A DNA stretch of 64,000 bases from Closterium sp. NIES-65. Lineage: Eukaryota > Streptophyta > Zygnematophyceae > Desmidiales > Closteriaceae. Shown piece after piece: positions 45,623 to 54,000 of this stretch; position 1 is the stretch's first letter; every line of letters begins with the position of its first letter. Both the position numbers and the translations under genes were made by a program. The notes beneath the pieces were generated by a model, which made no database searches, was not told the origin of the DNA, and worked only from the letters and a program-made list of their open reading frames with translations. The stretch covers positions 434,001 to 498,000 of the forward strand of contig CANXME010002006.1 of NCBI GenBank assembly GCA_948144175.1, given 5' to 3'.

Positions 45623-47714
45623 GGAGGCACGACGGCGGTAGAAGACAAGCGACATAGTTTGCCCAACGAAGTGTCCCGTATTATCTCGCGTCTAATCGAC
45701 CTTGGCCCTGGTCCCCCCCCACACAACCTCGGTTGCCCATTAATTGCAGAAGTGGAAGGCGAGTGGCGGAGTGCTCATTGGGACCCATACGAGCACGCAA
45801 TAACGGACAACATGGTGTCCATCATGCGAATGCGATTGCGCAACAGCCTCCATTGGTGGCTATCATGGTGCGACAGCAGTCTTATCATTTCCATCATTGC
45901 CAAAGGGTACTGGCTACCATGGAAGGGCGCAGAGCCTCTCCCCTTCGAAGCGCCCAATCACGCAGGCGTTCAAGCACACATGGCATTCACCCAAGACACG
46001 GTTAGCGACCTCATCGCGTCAGGCGCCGCGATGCATGTCTCGTCGAAAGCCGCACTGACGTGCATCAGCCCGCTCAATGTTGTGGAGCAACGAGACAAAT
46101 GTCGGCTCATCCTTGACCTGCGGAAGGTCAACGCTCACCTCCAAGTTCCCAAGTTCAAGTACGAAGGCTTGAGTCGGGTCGCGGAAATCATTCGCCCACA
46201 CGACTGGATTTTCACAATCGATCTCAAGTCAGGCTACCACCACGTCGAAATCCACCCATCATGTTGGAAGTTTTTGGGCTTTCAATTGGGCGAAAAATTC
46301 TATTGCTTCACATCCTTACCTTTCGGCCTCGCAACAACCCGTTCATCTTCACCCAGCTTATTAAACAACTAGCCAAGAGATGGCGCGCGCGCGGAGTGCG
46401 CGTAATACCATACGTGGACGATCTACTATTCCTCTGCAACTCCGAGGCGCAAGCCCGTTCGACGTGCGTCGAAGTTCTCCACGACTTGAAGGTGGCAGGA
46501 TTCGTGATAAATTCTATGAAATCACACCTGCATCCCGCACACCACTTGCGCTTTTTGGGGATGGAGCTTGACACGGAACGAGGGATGTTCCTGGTCGGAA
46601 AGGATCGGCGCGAACAACTACTGCAGGAGCTCCACCTACTTATACAAAAAGGGCAATCGGGTCGTCAAGTGCCGATTCGCAAGATAGCCCGGATCACTGG
46701 ATTTCTCAGCTCCATGTCGCTCGCGCTGGGCACGACGGCGCGGGCCTTCAGCCATGAGCTGCTCCACTTGATCGGCTCCGCATGGTCATGGAACTCAAAG
46801 GTTTTATTGTCACCAGGAGCGACCGAGGAGCTGCTGTTTTGGACAATGCACTTTGATCGTTTCAATGGCGCCCCATTCCACCAGAGTCAGCGTTTTGATG
46901 CAGTGATACACGTCGACGCGAGCGCGCACAGCTGGGGTGCCACCTTGGCCAAGTTCCCAAGTACATCATGCGAGGCAAGCGAGTGCATGCCACAAGGGCT
47001 TCTCCCCACATCTAGTACGCGGCGAGAGCTCGAGGAAGTGCTCTGGGCACTGCGGACGTTCGCAACCCAAATCGTGGGTGCTCACGTCCTCGTCCGGGTG
47101 GACAACCAGGCAGTCATGTTTATCCTGCGCAAGGGGGGATCCCGTCAGGCGGATCTTACGTCGACATGCCAAGCGATCATCAAGTTCTGCCTCGGCAACA
47201 CAACACGCCTCGCGATCGAATGGATTCCAAGGGAGCTCAACGCCCATGCGGATGACCTATCCAAGATGCAAGATTTTGACGACTACTCCCTGCATGCACC
47301 AATGGTTTCGCCTCTTGGAACGACGCTGGGGGCCTCACACAATTGATCTCTTTGCTAACGTTCGGAACAATCACGTTCAGCGCTTCTGCTCCAAGATACC
47401 GCACCCCGACGCATTCGCCGTCGACGCATTTTCCATCTCGTGGAAAGGCGAGCGATGCTTTGCCTTCCCGCCTCCACACTTAATTCCCGCTACACTCCGC
47501 CACGCGGAACTGACGCAGACAGAACTCACGCTCGTCGTTCCCCAGTGAACCGGAGCGTCATGGTGGCCGCTTCTTCAACCGTCCACTCAATTGTGGGCTC
47601 CAGCAGTAGTCGAGCACCTTTCCCTTGCCCAAGGCAGTCAATGCCTTCGGGCAGGTTCACACACAGCTGCATTCTCTGGTCTCGGATTGCCTCATAGCCC
47701 AATCATTGCTTTGC
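45623..47714 (+). pseudogene. PAT element reverse transcriptase-RNase H
   Basis: The frame is already open at the Copia-F junction and on its far side, so the insertion split it. RT motifs are LILDLRKVNAHL, FTIDLKSGYHH, FTSLPFGLA and the catalytic YVDDLLFLC (near 46411). RNase H follows with VIHVDASAHSWGATL (near 46912), VRVDNQAVMFIL and a DIRS-type C-terminal region (TIDLFANVRNNH, VDAFSISW). The frame changes near 46338 and returns near 47290, and TGA at about 47546 replaces a Trp codon expected in VVPxWTGASWWP. The RT is of the DIRS class, not copia: LPFGLA and YVDDLL with the RNase H pattern above. Three lesions make this copy inactive. Confidence 0.85.
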
Positions 47715-47761
47715 GTGTAAACTATGCAGTCTAATAACAATTTCTCAATGTGTCATTTCAG
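47715..47761 (+). other. Candidate 47-bp intron joining RNase H and recombinase frames
   Basis: GTGTAA...CATTTCAG. Removing exactly these bases places the RNase H frame in register with the recombinase frame (ALR/LLAKLKQQ). With the alternative donor GTAAAC at 47717 the join reaches a stop. DIRS-group elements are known to carry introns. A small indel is the other explanation. Confidence 0.4.
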
Positions 47762-47983
47762 GACTTTTGGCCAAACTAAAGCAACAATTGCTGCACGTAA
47801 TTAGCCACGTTCGCGCACCATCTACAATCGAGACGTACCAACCTTATTGGCAGAGATTTCGCACCTTCTGTACCCAAGTTAAGCTCGAGTTCCTCCCGGC
47901 AACCGACCTGACGCTTGCGCTGTATCTCATCCATGCGCTCAACAACAAAGCAACTCTCTCCGCGATCAACCTCACGTGTTTGG
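47762..47983 (+). pseudogene. PAT element tyrosine recombinase, N-terminal part
   Basis: The sequence contains LLHVISHVRAPSTIETYQPY and WQRFRTFCTQ, a core-binding (SAM-like) domain of tyrosine recombinases, and runs to the Copia-G insertion at 47984. The reading frame resumes exactly after the target duplication at 61337, so the two parts are one gene split by the insertion. Confidence 0.8.
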
Positions 47984-48421
47984 TGTTGGGCTGAAAAGGC
48001 CCTTAGGATCTTTCAGAGGATGACTCTTGGGGTGAAACTTGTAATAGCGGAAGCGTTTTAATGAAGATTGTGAACCGACCTTGCACTGGTGTGTGAGAGC
48101 AAAGTGGATTGAATTAAACAAGCAAATACAAGGTTTTTATATAAGAGTACAGGGAATACGAATAGATAGATAACTGTATTGCTGTTGCGGTTCGATACAG
48201 TGCGACTCGGGCAACTGCTCTGTAACGAGTCAGTTGTGTGTCCTTAACCGTCGCGCTGTAATTGTCGAGTCAAAGGTCGCTGACCTTTGACTTTCCCGTA
48301 ACCTCCAGGCGGTTACCCTAACCTCCGAGGTTGACTCGATGCTTCGATTGGGACTACTTCGCTTGGTGCCTTTGGATTTTTGACACGACAGAAGCGCACT
48401 TAAGACTTATTGTTTCCAACA
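47984..48421 (-). repeat. Copia-G 3' LTR
   Basis: 438 bp, TGTTGGAAAC...CCCAACA on the minus strand. The polypurine tract GAAGCGAAGGGGAG is directly upstream and lies inside the end of the pol frame, which stops 22 bp into the LTR. Confidence 0.95.
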
Positions 48422-50708
48422 CTCCCCTTCGCTTCTGGAGTGTCGCTGCTGGTGACGTGGCCTTGTCCAGTCAGCAGCATGCAGTATTCGAACTTCTGCT
48501 TCCCGAGTTTCTTGGTCAAGTAATCGACTGCCATCTCAGACGTGGGATAGTATGACAGATCGAGTTTCCCTTTTTTGATCTCGTCCTTCACGAAGAAATA
48601 GCGCGGGGCGATGTGTTTCGTCCTGTTTGCGAAGCCGTTCTTGTTGGCGATGCGAATTGCCGACTGGTTGTCGCAGAACACGGTGAAGCTGGGTAACTCG
48701 GCTAGCTTTGCTTCTTCCAGTAGTTCGCGAAGGTAAAGTCCCTCCTTGGTGGCTGAGCAGAGTGCAATATATTCTGCTTCTGCTGAAGACAGTGCGATTA
48801 GTTCCTGCTTACTTGACTGCCAGGAGATAGGACCGATAGGCTCGAGACGGTAGACATAGCCGGTGCGTGAGCGTCTGTTATCGGTGTCGCCGGCGTGATC
48901 GGCGTCGACGTAGCCGATTCGCTTGGTCGGTGTAGTTTCGCTTTTGTGGTAAGTTAGTCCGATCGTCGCGGTGCTGACGAAGTAGTGGAGAGCGCGATCG
49001 AGTTCCGCCAGATGCTCTGCTTCAGGCCTCTTGAGATAGGTGGCAAGCTGGCTCGCGGAGTAGGATAGATCAGGACGGCATGTGACTGCTGCGAAGAGAA
49101 GACATCGGAGCTTCTTCTGATAGTCGCGTATGCCGGCGGGCTTGAGTAGGGTAGATCGTCCCTTTTCGGTTCCTGACGTGTAGCGGAAAGGCGTGGAGAT
49201 AGCGCTTGGTGTGAGGCTGAAGCGTTTCGCGATGGTGTCGGCGTACTTCTCGGCGCTTAGATAGATTGCGTTTTCTTCCTCGCGGATGTTGAGCCCGAGG
49301 TACTGCGTAACGGTAGAAGAGACCGTGAGCGTGAGGTCTTTCTGAAGCTCCCCTTCGAACCACGTGGCGATGCCGTCGGTTGACCCAATGTAGAGGAGAT
49401 CGTCCACGTAGACGATTAGGAGAACGTAGTCACTTCCCTTTGTGAGGCGATACATGCCCTGGTCGTGCGGGAGTTGCTTGAAACCGATGCGAATGAGGCG
49501 AGCGTGTAGGTACTGCTGCCACAGTCGCGGTGCCTGCTTGATCCCGTAGAGCGATTTAAGCAGTTGACAGACTCGGTTGGGTTCGCCGTGGGAGCCGTGC
49601 GGGAGCTCGACGAAGATTTCTGCATCCACAGGTGCGTAGAGAAATGCGTTTGCGACGTCGATTTGTCGTAGTTTCTTTTTCTTCATGGCGGCGACGGCGA
49701 TGAGAATTCGGAGTGAGGTGTGACGGCTGACCGGAGCGAAGGTTTCGGTGTAATCTCTTCCGTGCTCTTGGTCGAAGCCACGTACGACCCAGCGGGCTTT
49801 GAATTTGTCGATGGTGCCATCAGCTTTCGTCTTCACACGGAAGACCCATTTCCCGGTAAGAATAGTTTTGTTTTGAGCTATGCCGATGGGAACAATTTTC
49901 CAGGTGTTGCGCTCCTCCAGTGCCTTCAGCTCTTTGTCCATGGCTTCACGCCATTTCTCCTTGTGTTCCCCCCCCAGAGCCTGTTGAACCGTCGCAGGCT
50001 CCTTAGGAATGCCGGCTCCATGGACTGCGGTGACGAGACCAAGGATTTGCAGCCCAGTCTGTGAGTATCGAGGGAGTTCTGGATCCTCGGGATAAGCTGC
50101 TTCGTCTCCCGCTTCTGGGTCGGGCATGAAATTTGGCCCTACCCTTTCTGCTTCGTTGGTGTTGACTGTCGCAGGTGTTACGTAACCATCGTCGGCGAAA
50201 CGGTAGAAAACTTCGGCATTGTTACTGTCGCGAGGATTATCCTCATCCATGGTCACGTCGACGCAGCAGTATGGGAGAGGTCCGGCTTCCTCCGAGGCGT
50301 TGTCAACGTTCTGTTCATCCCAGTCTGCTTCGTCCGCTGCTGAGGCGAAGGCTCGGTCACCGCGAAATCCACCTGTGGGGTCCTGATTCTCGTGCAAGTT
50401 GGCGAGGTACGTCTGAAGGGTGAGTCTTTCGTAGAAGATCACGTCACGTGCTGCTACTGTTTCCTTTGTGTGGACGTCGAAGATTTTCCATGCGTTGTAA
50501 TTTTTCTCGATGCCGAGGTGTAGTCCCCACTGTGCCCGTTGCGAAAATCTTCCCGCGCGTGCTTCTGGGGGCCGGTACTGTACCATGCAGCCAAAAACTC
50601 GTAACATTTTTGTGCTGCCCTGCTTCCCTGTCCACAGCAGATGTGGTGACGCGTTGTTCGGGAGTGACGACGATGAAAGCAGGTTGTGCAGCATGACAGC
50701 ATGGTCCA
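48400..50708 (-). pseudogene. Copia-G pol, C-terminal part (RT and RNase H)
   Basis: The minus frame starts at the Copia-H junction with the end of integrase (TGKQGSTKMLRVFGC). It continues through RT (GKWVFRVKTKADG, YGIKQAP, IVYVDDLLYIGS) to RNase H (GYVDADHAGD, SSAEAEYIAL, CDNQSAI, FANRTKHIAPRYFF) and a stop at 48400-48402. No stop or frameshift breaks this 2.3 kb, and without Copia-H the frame would be continuous with 58011-60833. DYLTKKL ends the RNase H region. The gene is dead only because of the insertion, possibly also because of a protease change. Confidence 0.9.
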
Positions 50709-50845
50709 TGTGAAAGTAGGAAAACAGGAATGAGTGAACTATGAATGAAAGCAGTACAAATATGAAACCCTAACTGGGTTGTACCCCCTATGGGATACAC
50801 CACTACAGCCTACACAGCAGTATAAGCTATAGATATGTTCTGACA
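50709..50845 (-). repeat. Copia-H 3' LTR
   Basis: 137 bp, TGTCAGAACATATCTATAGC...TTTCACA on the minus strand, with CCTATGGGGGTG upstream as polypurine tract. Confidence 0.95.
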
Positions 50846-51054
50846 CACCCCCATAGGCAAAGTGGGGGAGAACAAGGGGTCACAAGACCAGTCAAGCAAG
50901 ACAAAGCAAAGCTCAGGGTGGATCACAAAGTCACCACACAGTCCGAGCACAAGAGTGAGGCCAAAGGCCAGTTCACAAGCAAGAGTACAGACATATATAT
51001 AAAGCTAGACAAGCAAGAGCAGGTATATAGATATATGTCACAGTACAAGTGAAG

Positions 51055-54000
51055 TCAAGAGGAGAGCAAGTGAGGCAAGACAGGCACAAGACCCAGCTGG
51101 GTGCAGAAGCGCTGATGGTCACAAGGCGCAAGTGCCTTGGTGAACACATCAGCAGTGTTGGCCTCAGAGGCCACGTACGCAAGTCGCAACTGACCACGCT
51201 GCTGCAGCTCACGAGCAAGGAAGTAGCGGAGAGCAATGTGCTTCGTTCTGTGCTCCAAGCGCTGCTCTCGACACAAGGCCAGCATAGCCTTGTTGTCTAC
51301 GTACAGCACTGGAGGAGAACGAGGCGGCTCTCCAAGGTCAGTCAGCAGGTAGGTGAGCCAGCGAAGCTCCTGTGCAGCCATGGCCCCGGCGTAGATCTCA
51401 GCCTCACAACTGGAGCCGAGAACCGAAGACGAGCGAGTAGACCGCCACGAGACAGAGCCGGAACCAAGGCTGAAGGTGTAACCCTGTGACGACCGCTGCG
51501 TAGCCTGGTCGTCAGCCCAAGACGCGTCCGCGTGGCCGGTAAGGACCACTGGACTCCGCCCTCCAAGCACTAGCCCCATGCCTGACGTACTGCACAGGTA
51601 GCGCAATACCCTCTTCGCTGCAGCCATGTGCTCCGGTCTGTGTCTCCCAGGAGCAACATAGCGTGCAAGAATGCTCAGAGGGTATGCAAGGTCAGGTCGT
51701 GTGCAGGTCATCAGGTACATGAGGCAGCCAACAAGCTCCGCATACGGACCACTCGACTCTACGGACTCATCCGAAGGCAGAGCTGAGAGTGAGTGGCGAG
51801 TAGGCAGAGGAGTGGCCTGAGGCGAGGAGTACGTGAAGCCGAAGCGCTGAAGGACCTGCTGCACCATGTGTGACTGAGTCAAGGTAATGGTGCGGCGTGC
51901 TCTGTCCCGAGTGATCTGCAAGCCAAGGTAGCTGCGCAGTTCACCCAGGTCTGTGCACGTGTGTCTCTTCAACAGCTCGGACTTCACGTAGGCGAGTCCA
52001 GCAGTGTCCGCTGTGGCAAAGACCAGGTCGTCGACGTACACGAGGATGTAGAACGGCGGCAGGGAAGTGTCGGTGCGAAGAAACAGCGACGGGTCAGCAG
52101 TAGAAGGAGCAAACCCAAGAGCCGCAAGTGTAGTCCTCAGTGTGTCGTGCCACTCACGCGGTGCCTGGCGGAGACCGTAGACTGGCCGTCGGAGGCTCCA
52201 CTGGGTGCCAGGAGGGAAAGTCCCAGTGAAGCCAGGTGGACGGCGAAGCCAGATCTCCTCGTGCAGGCTACCCTGCAAGAACGCAGTGCTGAAGTCGAGA
52301 GAGTGAAGCTCGTAGTCGCGCTGAGCGGCTATGTGCAGCAGCACCCGAAGAGTAGTCATCTTCGGGGTGGGAGAGAAGGTCTGAAAGTAGTCAACTCCCT
52401 GCCGCTGACTGAAGCCACGAGCAACGTACCGTGCCTTGAAGACAGGTGGAGAGCCCGGCGGCCGCTTCACCCTGAAGATCCACATGCCACTGACGATGTT
52501 CGCCCCAGGAGGGGGAACTGCGTCAACGTAGGTGCCTGTGGACTTCCAGGAAGCCATCTCTGCATCCATAGCTGCCTGCCACTGAGAGGAGTAGGGACCC
52601 TCTACGGCCTCCGCGTAAGAACGCGGAGTCGGGATGTCTAGTGCATCCGGGTCTCCCTCAGGGGCAAGCAGTACAGACGCGAGATGAGGTGAAGCAGCCG
52701 CTAGACACTGTAACTCCTCCTGCCTGTCCTCTAGGACGTCCGTGCCAAGAGCACACTCACCCCCGACGGACGGAGGACAGACAGACGCAGACTCAGCAAC
52801 AAGACTAGCAGCGTAGTCGAGACGACAGCGAGCAGCAAAGTCGACGAGCTCAGCGACTAGAGCAGACGCAGCAGTGGACTCAAAAGAGGGGTCAGTGACG
52901 ACAGTAGCAAGCAGACGCGTGACAGTGGGACTGGCAGCACGAAGAGAGTCCGACTCAGGGTCCGCAAGCGCAGGAAGAGAGGACTCAGGAGGAGAAGGCA
53001 AAGGGGCACGCAGAGGAGCAGTGGACGGACGTAAAGACATCCGGTGCGTGCCAGGGACAGGAGGAGGACGCTGACGCGAACTGCGACCACTAGCGCGAGC
53101 AGCACGAACAGGCGACGCGGGACGAGACGCAGGCTCACGACGCTCAGCAAGACCTCCAGTAGGACCAGTGTAAGGAGAGGGAGCAGGCAGCGGAGAGGAA
53201 GGCTCCAGTAGGGGCTGCGACTGGACAGGCGGTGGACCCTCTACTGGAGGAGAAAGACCAAGAACCTGCTGAAGGAGCGGAACGAAGTACGGCCGAGGCC
53301 GCGCGGCAGCTCCAGACTCAGCAGGGACAGCACCAGCACCCTCAGCGACAGCACCAGCGCCACCCACACCTCCAGCGGCAGGACCAACAGCAGCAGGCTC
53401 AGCACGAACGCCCTCAGCAGCTCCAGCTCCAGGAGGACCCGCAGGGCCAGCAGCTCCGGGAACGGCTGCACCCGCACCCTCGACGGTCGAAGAAGCTCCA
53501 GCTCCAGCTCCAGCAGCACCTCCAGACTCAGCAGCACGCCTCCAGCGGCGAGCGAACCACTCGCGCAGCTCCTGTGGAGAGAGGGGCTCCCGGCGAGACG
53601 CAGCAGCAGGAGAAACCCCAGGCTCAGCAGCTCCAGACGCAGCACCCCCAGGCTCAGCAGCTCCCGACCCAGCACCCCCAGACCCAGCACCTCCAGGCAC
53701 AGCACCCCCCGGCTCAGCACCCCCAGGCTCCGCACCCTCCGCAGTAGCACCCTCAGGCTCAGCACCCCCGCGCACAGCACCCCCAGAGTCAGCACCCCCA
53801 GGCTCAGCACCCGCAGCAGCACCAGAGTCACCAGTAACCTCGACCGGGTCAACGGCGTCTACCTGGGACACACCTGAGGGGGCAGGAACCTGAGGGGGGA
53901 GGGGGTCTACCGGGGGGGGAACCGGCACAAGGAAGTCCGGGGGAGGGGGGAGGGAAGGAGTGCGGTAGGGGAAGAGACGGTAGAAGGGGACTGACTCGTC

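Larger units (their letters stand above)
38269..45627 (-). mobile_element. Copia-F retrotransposon (38274-45622) with TSD GGAGG
   Basis: A minus-strand copia element of 7349 bp with 131-bp LTRs that differ at two bases I can see. GGAGG flanks it at 38269-38273 and 45623-45627. It is inserted just 5' of the RT domain of the PAT element, in the opposite orientation. It has a full domain set and only two defects in gag-pol, so it is a recently silenced copy. Confidence 0.95.

Noticed and set aside
45659-46372. RT of a separate non-LTR or copia element next to Copia-F
   Set aside because: The frame is continuous with the DNA on the other side of Copia-F, and its motifs are of the DIRS type, so it belongs to the PAT element.
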